A stretch of 55,512 nucleotides of DNA from Desulfovibrio oxyclinae DSM 11498 (lineage in GTDB: Bacteria; Desulfobacterota; Desulfovibrionia; Desulfovibrionales; Desulfovibrionaceae), in the NCBI RefSeq assembly GCF_000375485.1, contig NZ_AQXE01000002.1, forward strand, positions 199,540 to 255,051. Reading direction: 5' to 3'. Positions 41,687 to 51,572 of this stretch are shown here, piece by piece. The stretch's first letter is position 1; each line of letters opens with the position of its first letter. Below the pieces are notes generated by a model. The model saw only the letters and a list, made by a program, of their open reading frames with translations, ran no database searches and was not told where the DNA came from. A program made the position numbers and the translations under genes.

Positions 41687-43528
41687 CTATTCGGTTTCCT
41701 TCTTCTTGCGGCCTTCCATGCGATGGCGCTCGGTGCCCGAGAGGGTGATCTTGCGCAGACGGATGTTCTGGGGAGTGACTTCCACCAGTTCGTCCTCGGT
41801 GATGAAGTTCAGGGCGCGCTCAAGGTTCATGGGCTTGACCGGGGTCAGCACCACGGCGTCGTCCTTGCCTGAGGCGCGGACGTTGGTGAGCTTCTTTTCC
41901 TTGCAGGGGTTCACGTTGATGTCGCCGGAGCGGTTGCGTTCGCCGACGATCATGCCTTCGTAAACGGACTCGCCCGCGGTGATGAACAGCTGGCCGCGCG
42001 GTTCGAGGTTGAACAGGGCGTAGGCCACGCCCTTGCCGGAGCGGTCGCTCACGATGGAACCGGTGCGGCGGGACGGGAACTCGCCACGGTAGTCGTCGTA
42101 CCCTTCGAGGTAGGAGTTCATGATGCCGGTGCCCTTGGTGTCGGTCAGGAACTCGTCGCGGTAGCCGATGAGGGAGCGCGACGGCACGGAGAACTCCATG
42201 CGCACGCGGCCGGTGCCGTGGTTGACCATGTTGGTCATGCGCGCCTTGCGGGCGGAGAGCTTTTCCGTGACCACGCCGGTGAACTCTTCGTCGCAGTCCA
42301 CGAACAGGCGCTCGATGGGCTCCTGAAGCTGGCCGTCCACCTTCTTGAAAATGACTTCGGGACGACCGACGGAAAGCTCGAAGCCTTCGCGGCGCATGGT
42401 TTCCACCAGAATGGCCATCTGGAATTCGCCGCGGCCCTTGACGATGAAGGCGTCGCGGCCGTCCGCGTCCTCCACCTGAATGGCCACGTTCAGCAGCGTT
42501 TCGCGATGCAGGCGTTCACGGATCTTGGTGCCCTGCACGAGCTTGCCTTCGGTCCCGGCCAGCGGGGAGGTGTTGATGCTGAAACGCATGGACACGGTGG
42601 GTTCGTCCACGGTGATGCGCTCAAGCGCCTTGGGGCTCTCCACGTGGCAGATGGTGTCGCCGATGCGCACGTCCTCGATGCCCGCGAGCACGATGATGTC
42701 GCCGGGCATGATCTTGTCGGCGGGAACGACCTTGGGGCCTTCGTAGGTCTGGAGTTTGGAGACCTTGAGGCGCGCCGGCGTCCCGTCTTCGCCGATGCAG
42801 GCCAGCGTGTCGTTGGCCTTGACCGAACCGTGGTGAACCTTGCCCACCGCGAGGCGCCCGAGATAGTCGGAGTAGGAAAGATCGGAGACGAGCATCTGGA
42901 ACGGCTCGTTCTCGTCGTAAGCCGGGCCGGGGATTTCGCTGAGGATCAGGTCCAGCAGGATGTGCAGGTTCTCGCCGCGTTCTTCCGGGGATTCCATGGC
43001 GATGCCGTCGCGGCCGATGGCATAGAGCAGCGGGAATTCCAGCTGTTCCTCGGTGGCGTCGAGGTCGATGAACAGGTCATAGATTTCGTTGACCACTTCC
43101 TCGGGGCGTGCGTCCTGCCGGTCCACCTTGTTGATGACCACGATGATGTTCAGGCCGCGGTCCAGCGCTTTCTTGAGCACGAAACGGGTCTGGGGCAGGG
43201 GGCCTTCGGATGCGTCCACGAGCAGGATGGCGCCGTCGGCCATGGACAGGCTGCGTTCCACCTCGCCGCCGAAGTCGGCGTGGCCGGGGGGATCGATGAT
43301 GTTGATCTTGGTGTCTTTCCAGTGGACCGAACAGTTCTTGGCGGCGATGGTGATGCCGCGCTCGCGTTCGAGGTCCATGCTGTCCATGATGCGTTCGTCC
43401 ACTTCCTGTCCTTCGCGGAACAGTCCGGACTGCCTGAACATGCCGTCGACCAGTGTTGTCTTGCCGTGGTCAACGTGGGCGATGATGGCGATATTCCTTA
43501 AATTGTCGTTACGCACGAGGTCCTTCAT
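41687..43528 (-). CDS. typA: Ribosome-associated GTPase TypA/BipA
   Basis: The 613-residue translation GTPase resembles elongation factor G. The G domain begins at residue 11 ([16 protein letters not shown] loop), has [12 protein letters not shown] as the switch I region, [15 protein letters not shown] (G3) and NKVDR (G4). Domains II, III and V follow, and the C-terminal TypA-specific domain ends with [14 protein letters not shown] and [11 protein letters not shown]. TypA acts in 50S assembly at low temperature and in stress responses. I chose the ATG at 43528 because AGGAAGG precedes it; a longer open frame upstream is unconserved. It is divergent from the amino-acid permease. Confidence 0.97.
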   Translation of the reverse strand: MKDLVRNDNLRNIAIIAHVDHGKTTLVDGMFRQSGLFREGQEVDERIMDSMDLERERGITIAAKNCSVHWKDTKINIIDPPGHADFGGEVERSLSMADGAILLVDASEGPLPQTRFVLKKALDRGLNIIVVINKVDRQDARPEEVVNEIYDLFIDLDATEEQLEFPLLYAIGRDGIAMESPEERGENLHILLDLILSEIPGPAYDENEPFQMLVSDLSYSDYLGRLAVGKVHHGSVKANDTLACIGEDGTPARLKVSKLQTYEGPKVVPADKIMPGDIIVLAGIEDVRIGDTICHVESPKALERITVDEPTVSMRFSINTSPLAGTEGKLVQGTKIRERLHRETLLNVAIQVEDADGRDAFIVKGRGEFQMAILVETMRREGFELSVGRPEVIFKKVDGQLQEPIERLFVDCDEEFTGVVTEKLSARKARMTNMVNHGTGRVRMEFSVPSRSLIGYRDEFLTDTKGTGIMNSYLEGYDDYRGEFPSRRTGSIVSDRSGKGVAYALFNLEPRGQLFITAGESVYEGMIVGERNRSGDINVNPCKEKKLTNVRASGKDDAVVLTPVKPMNLERALNFITEDELVEVTPQNIRLRKITLSGTERHRMEGRKKKETE

Positions 43529-43786
43529 GTGCCTTCCTGCCTCTGAGATGTGAGATATTGGTCCGCCGGACGGCGGCGTGTTGGAGGTACGGCATATCGG
43601 GGACGTTGTAAATATATTGTTCATGTACTTCGCGTAAAGGATTTTGATCCAGACACCGTGTACTTCCCGTTTGCGGACGGCGGTGCGCGTTTCTGTCGGC
43701 CGCAGTCTTCGCTTTTTGTTTGCAAAAATGATAGAGAAGGACAGGTCTCGTCGGGGGGCGGAGCCTGTTGCAAAAAAGGGGGAGTC
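43529..43786. other. Divergent intergenic region, typA / permease
   Basis: The region is AT-rich around 43600-43630. ACAGG (43741-43745) and CCTGT (43764-43768) form a short inverted repeat across a G-rich loop just upstream of the permease ribosome site. TTGCAAAAA recurs at 43719 and 43768. I could not name a promoter or riboswitch. Confidence 0.35.
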
Positions 43787-45016
43787 ATGGCGATAGCGAG
43801 TCGGCAGGCGGTGATCACCAGTGCGCTTGTGGTGACGGGGAACATGGTCGGCGCGGGCATTCTGGCGCTGCCGGTGAATCTTGGACCGGCGGGCGTGCTC
43901 CCGGCTCTTTCGGGCATCGTCCTCATGTGGCTGCTCATGACCACCACCGCGATCATATATTCCGAACAGAAAAGCCTGGTGCAGAGCGAAACCGCGGATC
44001 TGCCGAGTTTTTTCGGCTCGGAGCTCGGCACGGCGGGTAAGTGGATCAGCATCGTCGCCAACCTCATTATTCTTTATGGCGTTCTGGTGGCCTACCTCGC
44101 GGGCGTGGCCTCCATCATCAATCATCTTTTCCACATCGACCTGCCCGGCTGGGTGACCACAGTTGGCTACTTCGCCTTCGCCACGCTCATGACGAGCTTC
44201 GGCGCGGTGGTCATGGCGCGCGGAAACGCCGTGCTCATGCTGCTCATGTGGGGCACGTTCGCCATGCTGGTGTTCATGACCGTCCCGACCATGAGCGCGA
44301 CGAATCTCGGCTTCTCGGACTGGGGATTCCTGCCGTCAGGACTGCCGGTGCTCATCACGGCCTTTCATTTTCACAATATCATCCCCACCATCTGCCGCAC
44401 GCTGAAACAGGACCGCCGGGCCATACGCACGGCCATCATCGGCGGCACGTCGCTGGGGCTTTTCATGAACATCGTCTGGGTGGTGGTCGTGTGTCTCGCG
44501 CTGCCGCTGAGCGGCGCGGACGATTCGGTGGTGTACGCCTTTCGGAATAATCTGCCTGCGACCATCCCGCTGGCGGAGATGATCGCCTCGCCCGTTTTCA
44601 TGCAGGCCGCGCTGGTCTTTTCCGTGGTTGCCATGACTACGTCCTTCATGGCCAACGGTACCGCGCTCCTGTCGTTCATCCGCGACCTGACGAGCACCTA
44701 TCTGGGCGTCTCCGGCATGAAGCTGGTTTGGCCGCTGGCGTTTCTGCCCCCGCTGGCCGTGGGCATTTTCTATCCCGATGTCTTTCTGATTGCCCTGAAC
44801 ATCGCCGGAGGGCTCGGGGAGAACCTGCTGTTCGGCATACTTCCCGGATTCCTGCTGGTACGCTATTTCTCGAAAGGGAGCTTCCGGCACCGGCTGGGCC
44901 TGTTTCTCGTGGCGGCCTTCAGCGCCGTGCTGATCATCGAACTCGGACAGGAGTTCGGCCTGCTGAACATTTCTCCGGACGTGGAATACTGGACCGCGCA
45001 TCACGTACAACCGTAA
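43787..45016 (+). CDS. Amino-acid permease of the hydroxy/aromatic amino acid (HAAAP) family
   Basis: This 409-residue inner-membrane transporter has about 11 helices. The first helix carries the family signature GNMVGAGILALPVNLG; FHFHNIIPTI near 200 is also typical of the Mtr/TyrP/SdaC group. It imports an amino acid with protons or sodium. GGGGGAG lies close before the ATG at 43787. It is followed at 25 bases by aspartase, so the pair probably serves uptake and deamination of the same or a related amino acid; the family normally carries aromatic amino acids or serine, so the substrate is open. Confidence 0.87.
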   Translation: MAIASRQAVITSALVVTGNMVGAGILALPVNLGPAGVLPALSGIVLMWLLMTTTAIIYSEQKSLVQSETADLPSFFGSELGTAGKWISIVANLIILYGVLVAYLAGVASIINHLFHIDLPGWVTTVGYFAFATLMTSFGAVVMARGNAVLMLLMWGTFAMLVFMTVPTMSATNLGFSDWGFLPSGLPVLITAFHFHNIIPTICRTLKQDRRAIRTAIIGGTSLGLFMNIVWVVVVCLALPLSGADDSVVYAFRNNLPATIPLAEMIASPVFMQAALVFSVVAMTTSFMANGTALLSFIRDLTSTYLGVSGMKLVWPLAFLPPLAVGIFYPDVFLIALNIAGGLGENLLFGILPGFLLVRYFSKGSFRHRLGLFLVAAFSAVLIIELGQEFGLLNISPDVEYWTAHHVQP

Positions 45017-45041
45017 CGACGAAGAGCAAGGAGTGCCGCTC

Positions 45042-46454
45042 ATGACCAATGAATGCCGCCTGGAACACGACTGCATCGGACAGCTGGAAGTCCCCTGCGA
45101 CGCCTATTACGGTTGCCAGACGCTGCGGGCCATGCAGAATTATCCCATTACCGACATACCCATTTCGCACCATCCGCGCCTTTTGCGCGCGCTGGCCTAC
45201 ATCAAGATGGCCTGCGCCGAGGCCAACTCCTCGCTGGGGCTTCTGGACGAGCAGATAGCCCGGGCCATCTTCAAGGCCGGAGAGGAAATCGTGGGCGGCA
45301 AGCTGCACGACCAGTTCGTGGTGGACGTGATTCAGGGCGGGGCCGGAACGTCGACCAACATGAACGCCAACGAGGTCATCTGCAACCGCGCACTGGAAAT
45401 TCTCGGGTATGAAAAGGGCCGGTATGACATTGTTCACCCCAACAACCACGTGAACATGTCACAGTCCACCAATGACGTGTACCCAACCGCGCTGCGACTT
45501 GCGCTGATTCTTGAGATTCAGGACCTCATGGAGGCCATGGACTACCTCAAGGATGCCTTTGCCGGGAAAGGCAAGGAGTTCGGCCACGTGCTCAAGATGG
45601 GTCGCACCCAGCTTCAGGACGCGGTGCCCATGACCCTCGGTCAGGAATTCGACGCATGGGCCACCATGATCGGCGAGGATATCGAACGGCTGCGCGAGGC
45701 GCGGCATCTGGTGCACGAGATCAACATGGGGGCCACCGCCATCGGCACCGGCCTGAACGCGCACCCCGATTATGCGCGTACCGTGCTGGAGAAGCTGACG
45801 GCGTTGACGTCGCTGCCGCTGGTCTGCTCGGCCAACCTCGTGGAAGCCACGCAGGATACGGGAGCCTACGTGCAGCTTTCGGGCGTGCTCAAGCGCGTGA
45901 CGGTCAAGCTTTCCAAGATATGCAACGATCTGCGACTGCTCTCCAGCGGCCCGCGCTGCGGGCTCAACGAGATCAATCTGCCGCCCATGGCGCCGGGGTC
46001 CTCCATCATGCCGGGCAAGGTGAACCCGGTTATTCCGGAGGTGGTCAATCAGGTGGCGTTTCGCGTCATTGGCAACGACCTGACCGTGACCATGGCGGCC
46101 GAAGGCGGTCAGCTGGAGCTCAACGTCATGGAGCCGGTGCTCGGCCACAGTCTGTTCGAGTCGCTCTCGATTCTCCGCCGTGCCTGCCTGACGCTGGCGG
46201 ACCGCTGCATCAAGGGCATCACCGCCAACGAAGAGCGTTGCCGGGAGATGGTGGAGCATTCCATCGGGCTGGTCACGGCCCTCAATCCGTTCATCGGGTA
46301 TGAAAAATCGACGGAGATTGCCAAGGAGGCCCTTGCGTCAGGGCGTTCGGTTTATGACATCGTGCTGGAAAAAGGGTACCTTACACAGGAGGAATTGGAG
46401 GATATCCTGCACCCGGACAACATGACCAAGCCGCGGTATTTCTGCCGTAAGTGA
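45042..46454 (+). CDS. aspA: Aspartate ammonia-lyase
   Basis: This 470-residue cytoplasmic enzyme converts aspartate to fumarate and ammonium. The fumarase/aspartase superfamily signature GSSIMPGKVNP is present near residue 325, with GAGTSTNMNANEV (about 100), SQSTNDVYPTA (about 140) and GRTQLQDAVP (about 190). The fit is better to aspartase than to fumarase C, mainly through the N-terminal LGQLEVPCDAYYG-type start and overall length. AAGGAG (45028-45033) supports the ATG at 45042 over a GTG at 45033. It shares a transcript with the permease. Fumarate made here could feed anaerobic respiration or biosynthesis. Confidence 0.92.
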   Translation: MTNECRLEHDCIGQLEVPCDAYYGCQTLRAMQNYPITDIPISHHPRLLRALAYIKMACAEANSSLGLLDEQIARAIFKAGEEIVGGKLHDQFVVDVIQGGAGTSTNMNANEVICNRALEILGYEKGRYDIVHPNNHVNMSQSTNDVYPTALRLALILEIQDLMEAMDYLKDAFAGKGKEFGHVLKMGRTQLQDAVPMTLGQEFDAWATMIGEDIERLREARHLVHEINMGATAIGTGLNAHPDYARTVLEKLTALTSLPLVCSANLVEATQDTGAYVQLSGVLKRVTVKLSKICNDLRLLSSGPRCGLNEINLPPMAPGSSIMPGKVNPVIPEVVNQVAFRVIGNDLTVTMAAEGGQLELNVMEPVLGHSLFESLSILRRACLTLADRCIKGITANEERCREMVEHSIGLVTALNPFIGYEKSTEIAKEALASGRSVYDIVLEKGYLTQEELEDILHPDNMTKPRYFCRK

Positions 46455-46599
46455 TTGAGTTAATGGGCTTTGCGGTTTCGGCGGCGGACGTTTGTTCGAA
46501 AGTGGTACGGCTTTTGTAGTAAAAGGGCATCTTTAAGGAAAAGCGTCGGAAAACCGTCGGCCCGGCCCAGGGAAGGGCAGGGAGCAAAGGAGGCCAGGG

Positions 46600-47373
46600 A
46601 TGCGCCGTTTCATTATTCTCGTTTCGACCATGGTTGCGTTGATGCTGCTTTCGGGTTGCGCCAGCCTGAACAAGCTCAATCCGTTCCCGCAGCATATTTA
46701 TTCCTCGGGCGGAGGGTACCGCTCCGGCAAGAGCGGCGGCGCGGTGGACCGCAGCGGCAAGACCAAGCCGTACACCATCGCCGGGAAGAGGTATTACCCT
46801 CTCCAGACCGCGGCGGGATACGACACTGTCGGGACGGCGTCATGGTACGGCAGCGATTTCCACGGCCGCAAGACCGCCAACGGCGAAATTTACGACATGT
46901 ACGGCGTTTCCGCCGCGCACAAGACGCTTCCCCTCGGCACGCGGGTCCATGTGACCAACCTCGAAAACGGCCGGGACGTGGTACTTGTGATCAACGACCG
47001 GGGACCGTTCGTGCGTGGTCGCATCATCGATCTTTCCTACGGAGCGGCCAGACGGCTGGACATCGTGCAGAAGGGCACCGCCAAGGTCCGTGTAAAGGCC
47101 ATCGGCACCGCTCCTTCTCCCACCGTCACCATGGCTTCTTCCAACAAGGCCTATCAGGTCCGCGTGGGCGCCTTTGCCAACAGGAACAACGCCGTGCGCA
47201 CGCATCGCGAGCTGCGCCGAAGCGGCCACCGCGGGGCACGCATTGCCACCATCCGCAATAACGGACGCACGCTGCACGTGGTGCAGGCCGGCACGTTCTC
47301 GGATCGCAGACAGGCAGAACGCGTCCTGCGCAAGTTGCAGCGGCAGTTCCCTTCCAGCTACATCACCAGTTGA
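46600..47373 (+). CDS. rlpA: RlpA-type lipoprotein with SPOR domain
   Basis: This 257-residue outer-membrane or septal lipoprotein has lipobox LLSGC (Cys20). A double-psi beta barrel follows (about 78-168) with GTASWYGSDFHGRKTANGE, the catalytic-type His and the NDRGPF and IDLSYGAA motifs, then a C-terminal SPOR domain (about 183-256: YQVRVGAF...). RlpA of Pseudomonas is a lytic transglycosylase that cuts denuded glycan strands. AAGGAGG lies 7 bases upstream of the ATG. The 145 bases before it show no gene and no clear promoter. It is the second SPOR protein of the window. Confidence 0.93.
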   Translation: MRRFIILVSTMVALMLLSGCASLNKLNPFPQHIYSSGGGYRSGKSGGAVDRSGKTKPYTIAGKRYYPLQTAAGYDTVGTASWYGSDFHGRKTANGEIYDMYGVSAAHKTLPLGTRVHVTNLENGRDVVLVINDRGPFVRGRIIDLSYGAARRLDIVQKGTAKVRVKAIGTAPSPTVTMASSNKAYQVRVGAFANRNNAVRTHRELRRSGHRGARIATIRNNGRTLHVVQAGTFSDRRQAERVLRKLQRQFPSSYITS

Positions 47374-47397
47374 AATCGAGTTGTGAGAAAATGAAGA

Positions 47398-47428
47398 AAC
47401 GGCCGGATGAGAATCCGGTCGTTTTTTT
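47398..47428. terminator. Bidirectional terminator behind rlpA
   Basis: AACGGCCGGAT (47398-47408) pairs with ATCCGGTCGTT (47413-47423, one G-T) around GAGA, followed by TTTTTT. It serves the convergent minus-strand gene as well. Confidence 0.88.
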
Positions 47429-47439
47429 ATTTGCGGGGG

Positions 47440-48222
47440 TCAGCGATAGTGACGAAGAATTGCTTCAAGTCTTCCGTCCTGCCGCATGGCTTCCAGCTCT
47501 TCGCTGATTCGCTCCACCACCGGTTCCCAGCGCTCGCTGCGGTGGAAGAGGTATCGGTACCATGCACTGCCGACGGGTTCCGAGTGGAGTCTGAAAGGTT
47601 CGTGAGCGAGGTCCGGGTTCTGCTTGAACATCCACAACGTCTCCCGATAGTTGACCACGGCGGCGTCGGCGCGGCCTTCGCGGACGAGGCTGAGCATCTG
47701 GCCGGGGTGCGTAGCGTTTACCCGGCGGACCAGTCCCTGCTGGAAAAGCGGTTCGAGGTCAGGGTAGACGAAGCTGTCTATGACCGCCACGCGCTTACCC
47801 ATCAGGTCGTCCGGGCCGTCATAGTCGAAATCGTTCTGTTTGTGCGTCAGCAAAACATCGACGGACTGAAGGAAGGGTATTGTCCAGAGGTACTGCTCCG
47901 GGGCGTGCGTCCATTCGATGGCTTTGGCGTGGGCGTCCACTTCGCCGCTTCGCAGCATGATCCAGCCGCGCTTGTCAGGCAGTTGGCGCACTTCGACGCT
48001 GAGTCCGAGTGGCGCTGCCGCTTCGGCGAGGACGTCCACCAGCACGCCGCGTCCTGCCGCGTTCGGGGTGCCGGTGATGTAGGGCGGCCAGTCGGTGTCG
48101 GGCAGGAAAAAATCGATGGTATCGTCTGCCGCGAGCGAGGTGCCGGGCAGAGCAGGCAGGGCCACCAGCATGAAAAGGGCAACTGAGGTTCTCAGGAGCC
48201 GGGTAAAGTGAAAGGTGCCCAT
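47440..48222 (-). CDS. Periplasmic solute-binding protein, family 3 type
   Basis: This 260-residue exported protein has a signal peptide (about 1-31, ending GTSLA) and an SBP_bac_3-like fold: PPYITG near the start, RGVLVDVLAEAAAPLG, KRGWIMLRSGEVDAHA, then GKRVAVIDSF and DAAVVNYRETLW. Such proteins bind amino acids or similar small molecules for an ABC importer or sensor, but no permease or ATPase is near, so it may act with a distant system. GGGAG lies about 12 bases before the ATG, rather far, and no better start was found. Confidence 0.85.
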   Translation of the reverse strand: MGTFHFTRLLRTSVALFMLVALPALPGTSLAADDTIDFFLPDTDWPPYITGTPNAAGRGVLVDVLAEAAAPLGLSVEVRQLPDKRGWIMLRSGEVDAHAKAIEWTHAPEQYLWTIPFLQSVDVLLTHKQNDFDYDGPDDLMGKRVAVIDSFVYPDLEPLFQQGLVRRVNATHPGQMLSLVREGRADAAVVNYRETLWMFKQNPDLAHEPFRLHSEPVGSAWYRYLFHRSERWEPVVERISEELEAMRQDGRLEAILRHYR

Positions 48223-48270
48223 GGCGTCTGCTGACTCCCTGCAATTGGGTTGTCTCGGGACGGTCCGTGG

Positions 48271-48307
48271 CTGTAAAGGCCGGGTTCGTCCTCGGAAGAA
48301 CCCGGCC
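48271..48307 (-). terminator. Terminator of the glycine-zipper lipoprotein gene
   Basis: GGCCGGGTTC (48278-48287) pairs perfectly with GAACCCGGCC (48298-48307) across a 10-base loop. On the minus strand a short T-rich TTTA follows. Confidence 0.75.
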
Positions 48308-48314
48308 GATGATG

Positions 48315-48755
48315 CTACTGCTTAAGCCGCCATTCGCCGTTGGAGTCGCGGTAGGCCTTGGCCATGACCTTGTCTCCGTCCGGCCCGCTTTCGCTGATGA
48401 CCACGTCGCGGTAGACCCGGTCGTTTTCCATGTACGGCGGGGAAGGAGTGGCGGAATACTGCGCGCCGGTGTCGGGGTTGACCCAACTATGGGTCTGATG
48501 GGATTTGCCGGTCTCAAGCGTCTGCTGGACCTGCTGTTCGTCGTGCTTGTCCCACTCGTTGCCGACGATGTAGCCCATCAGGAGCCCGACGCCCGCTCCG
48601 ATGGCGGCTCCAGAGACCTTGTTCTTGAAGGTCAGGGCGCCGATGGTCGCACCGGCCATTGCGCCGAGTCCGGCCCCGGACTGGGCCTTGTTCGCGCAAC
48701 CGTAGCCTGCGGCCAGAAAGGTTGTCAGCATGATGATTACCAGTGCTTTGCGCAT
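48315..48755 (-). CDS. Glycine-zipper lipoprotein
   Basis: This 146-residue outer-membrane-type lipoprotein has lipobox AAGYGC (Cys20). A Gly/Ala-rich hydrophobic hairpin (about 26-66: GAGLGAMAGATIGAL and GAAIGAGVGLLMGYIVG) has the spacing of glycine-zipper proteins such as Rickettsia 17-kDa antigen. A soluble C-terminal part of about 75 residues follows. AGGAGA precedes the ATG at 48755; the longer frame upstream is not conserved. It is a single gene with its own terminator and is divergent from the kinase gene. Confidence 0.87.
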   Translation of the reverse strand: MRKALVIIMLTTFLAAGYGCANKAQSGAGLGAMAGATIGALTFKNKVSGAAIGAGVGLLMGYIVGNEWDKHDEQQVQQTLETGKSHQTHSWVNPDTGAQYSATPSPPYMENDRVYRDVVISESGPDGDKVMAKAYRDSNGEWRLKQ

Positions 48756-48920
48756 ACGTTCTCCTGCGTGTTGTTTGGGATTTGAATATACTGTAGCCAA
48801 TCGCCGTCGGCCTGTCATCCTGAACATGAAACGGCTTCCTCGCATTGACAAAAAACTCTCGGGGCACCATGCTTACCGTTCGGCCCGTTCCGGGTACGGC
48901 CCACCCACCGGAGTATGAGG

Positions 48921-51572
48921 ATGAAGAAGATATACCTTGCGATGGCCATCGTGCTGATGACTGCCGTCTGCGCCCATGCCCAGCTGGAGAAGGTCAAGAA
49001 GAGCGTTCTCTACATCAACTCCTACCATCACGGTTACCGCTGGTCGGACAGCATCTTCGAGGGAATCCGCGAAGCGCTGGAGCAGAGCGAGTTCAAGATC
49101 GACCTGCAGGTCGAGTACATGGACACCAAGAAGTACGACTACGATTTCTCGGCCGAAAGGCTGCTGCCTCTTTTCCGGGACAAGTTCCGCAAGGACAGCT
49201 TCGACGTGGTCATCGTCTCGGACAACGACGCCTTCACTTTCGCCCTTGACCATCGTGAGGAATTGTTTCCGGGCGTTCCCATCGTGTTTTGCGGCGTGAA
49301 CGACTTCAGCATCGACAGCGTGAAGAACGTCACCGGCGTGGTGGAGAATTTTCCGGTGGCCGATACGCTGGATCTGGCGCTGGAACTCAAGCCCTACATG
49401 GACAAGGTTATCGTCGTGGGCGACCGTTCCACCGCTGGGCGGACCATCCGCAGGCAGGTCGAGGCCGTCATGCCTTTCTTCGAGGGACGGCTGGAGTTCG
49501 AATACTGGTCCGACCTGACTCTGAGGCAGGTTTTGCAGCGTACCGAGCATCTGCCGCCCAACGCCTTTCTCTTCTTCATTCCGTATTACGTAACGCTCGA
49601 CGGCCGTTCCTATACCTCCGAGGAGGTGGTGCAGGCCATATCCAACAGCAGCAACGTGCCCATTTTCACGGCGTGGGAGTTCCTCATAGGCCATGGCGCC
49701 CTCGGCGGCAGCCTGATCAGCGGCTACGAGCACGGGCGGCTTGCGGCCATGCTCGCCCTGCGCATCCTCAGGGGGGAGAATGCGGACGAGATTCCCATCA
49801 TCCAGCGCCCGCAAGGCGACTACTTCTTTGACTACAATGTCATGAAGAAACTGGGCATCGAGGAAAGCCAGCTTCCCGATGGCAGCCGGATCGTGAACAT
49901 GCCCAAGGCGTTCTACGAACTGCCCAAGCAGCTCTTCTGGACCATCATGATTTTCATCCTCGTGTTGGTGATCGTGCTGGTCTTTCTCACCTACACCATC
50001 GTGGAGCGAAAGCGGGTCGAGAAGCGCATCAAGGAGCAGCTCTCGTTTCAGGAAATCCTCATGGACACCATCCCGCAGCTCGTCAGCTGGAAAGACAGTG
50101 AGCAGCGGTATCTCGGCGCGAACCGGGCCTTTACCGAGTTTTTCGGGATTGGCGACCCACAGGCGCTCATGGGACGCACCGACTCCGAATCCCTGCCGCA
50201 GCGCGATTTCGCGGAATGGGTCGGAGCGCTCGACCGGCAGGTGGTCCGCACCCGCAAGGCGCTGCGAAAGATTCGGCGCAACGTCCAGAACGGGCAGGGG
50301 CGCGAGGCGTGGCTTGAACTCAACAAGGTCCCGCTGTTCGACCAGAACGGCAAGGCCGTGGGAACGCTCTCCACCGCGGAAAACATCACCAAGGAACGCG
50401 ACCTCGAAAAGCAGCTTATCCAATCCCAGAAGATGGAGGCCATCGGCACGCTTGCCGGCGGCATCGCGCACGACTTCAACAACATTCTCACGTCCATCAT
50501 CAACTCCACAGAGCTGGCCATGCTTGACGTTGACCCGGACTCGCTGGCGGGCAAGGATCTGGACCGCGTGCTCAAGGCGGCCCGGCGCGGCGGGCATGTG
50601 GTCAAGCAGATACTGGCCTTCAGCCGCCCCTCGCAGGAAGGGTTCCGCCCTACGGACATCGGCGAGGTGGTGGAGGAGGTTCTCGGGCTGGTCAAGGCGT
50701 CCATGCCCGGCAACATCCAGATCAGCGCGGAGCTGGAAAAGGACGTCCCGGCCACGTGGGCCGATCCCACGCAGCTGCATCAGGTGGTGCTCAACCTGTG
50801 CACCAACTCGTTTCAGGCGCTGCGGGAGACCGGCGGCATCCTGCGTGTGGAGCTTGGCGGAACCGATCTGGACGAGGAGGACGCGCGCACGGTCAACCTC
50901 GACCCCGGACATTATCTCCGGCTGGCGATAATCGATAACGGTCCGGGCATTCCGGCGGAAATTCTGGACAAGATTTTCGATCCGTTTTTCACCACCAAGG
51001 GCAAGGCGGAAGGCACCGGCCTCGGACTTGCGGTGGTGCACGGCATCGTCAAGGGGCATAACGGCGGCATCCGCGTAAGCAGCTCTGCCGGAAAACAGAC
51101 CGCTTTCGAAATCTATCTTCCCCTTCTGGACGAAGGGCAGGACGCGCCCACCGCGCTGGTGGAAGGACTGGTGCAGGGCGATGGTCGCATCCTCTTTGTG
51201 GAGGACGACCCGGATCAGCTGGAAACCACGCCCCGTCTGCTGGAGAGTCTCGGATACAGCGTGAGTCCCGCGGCGGACGTCATGCGCGCGCTGGAGTTCG
51301 TGGCGCAGGCCGAGGAGGATTTCGACCTTGTCATCACCGACTTCGACATGCCCGGCGCCAACGGCGTGGACCTGGCCGAGACCCTCGCGGACATAGTCCC
51401 GGGACTCCCGCTGCTGCTGGTTTCCGGCCGTGAAGATGCCGTGGCGGCTGCTTCGGGTTTGCCAAATATAAAGCGCGTTGTTATCAAGCCCTACGACAAA
51501 AACATCATCGCCGAGGCGGTGGCTACCGTTTTAAGCGATGCGAAACGAGGTGATACGTGGCCCGAATCCTGA
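48921..51572 (+). CDS. Sensor histidine kinase with periplasmic ABC-substrate-binding-like domain and receiver
   Basis: This 883-residue inner-membrane kinase. A signal sequence (1-20) is followed by a periplasmic ABC_sub_bind-type domain (about 28-330: [35 protein letters not shown]), one transmembrane helix (339-361), and a PAS domain (about 375-490). HisKA follows with His517 ([13 protein letters not shown]), then HATPase_c ([26 protein letters not shown]) and a receiver with Asp807 (ITDFDMPG). I chose the ATG at 48921 because GGAG is 7 bases upstream; ATG 48915 is only 1 base from it. It overlaps the next gene by 16 bases. By position it corresponds to the sensor I remember upstream of lurR and por in Desulfovibrio. 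Confidence 0.92.
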   Translation: MKKIYLAMAIVLMTAVCAHAQLEKVKKSVLYINSYHHGYRWSDSIFEGIREALEQSEFKIDLQVEYMDTKKYDYDFSAERLLPLFRDKFRKDSFDVVIVSDNDAFTFALDHREELFPGVPIVFCGVNDFSIDSVKNVTGVVENFPVADTLDLALELKPYMDKVIVVGDRSTAGRTIRRQVEAVMPFFEGRLEFEYWSDLTLRQVLQRTEHLPPNAFLFFIPYYVTLDGRSYTSEEVVQAISNSSNVPIFTAWEFLIGHGALGGSLISGYEHGRLAAMLALRILRGENADEIPIIQRPQGDYFFDYNVMKKLGIEESQLPDGSRIVNMPKAFYELPKQLFWTIMIFILVLVIVLVFLTYTIVERKRVEKRIKEQLSFQEILMDTIPQLVSWKDSEQRYLGANRAFTEFFGIGDPQALMGRTDSESLPQRDFAEWVGALDRQVVRTRKALRKIRRNVQNGQGREAWLELNKVPLFDQNGKAVGTLSTAENITKERDLEKQLIQSQKMEAIGTLAGGIAHDFNNILTSIINSTELAMLDVDPDSLAGKDLDRVLKAARRGGHVVKQILAFSRPSQEGFRPTDIGEVVEEVLGLVKASMPGNIQISAELEKDVPATWADPTQLHQVVLNLCTNSFQALRETGGILRVELGGTDLDEEDARTVNLDPGHYLRLAIIDNGPGIPAEILDKIFDPFFTTKGKAEGTGLGLAVVHGIVKGHNGGIRVSSSAGKQTAFEIYLPLLDEGQDAPTALVEGLVQGDGRILFVEDDPDQLETTPRLLESLGYSVSPAADVMRALEFVAQAEEDFDLVITDFDMPGANGVDLAETLADIVPGLPLLLVSGREDAVAAASGLPNIKRVVIKPYDKNIIAEAVATVLSDAKRGDTWPES

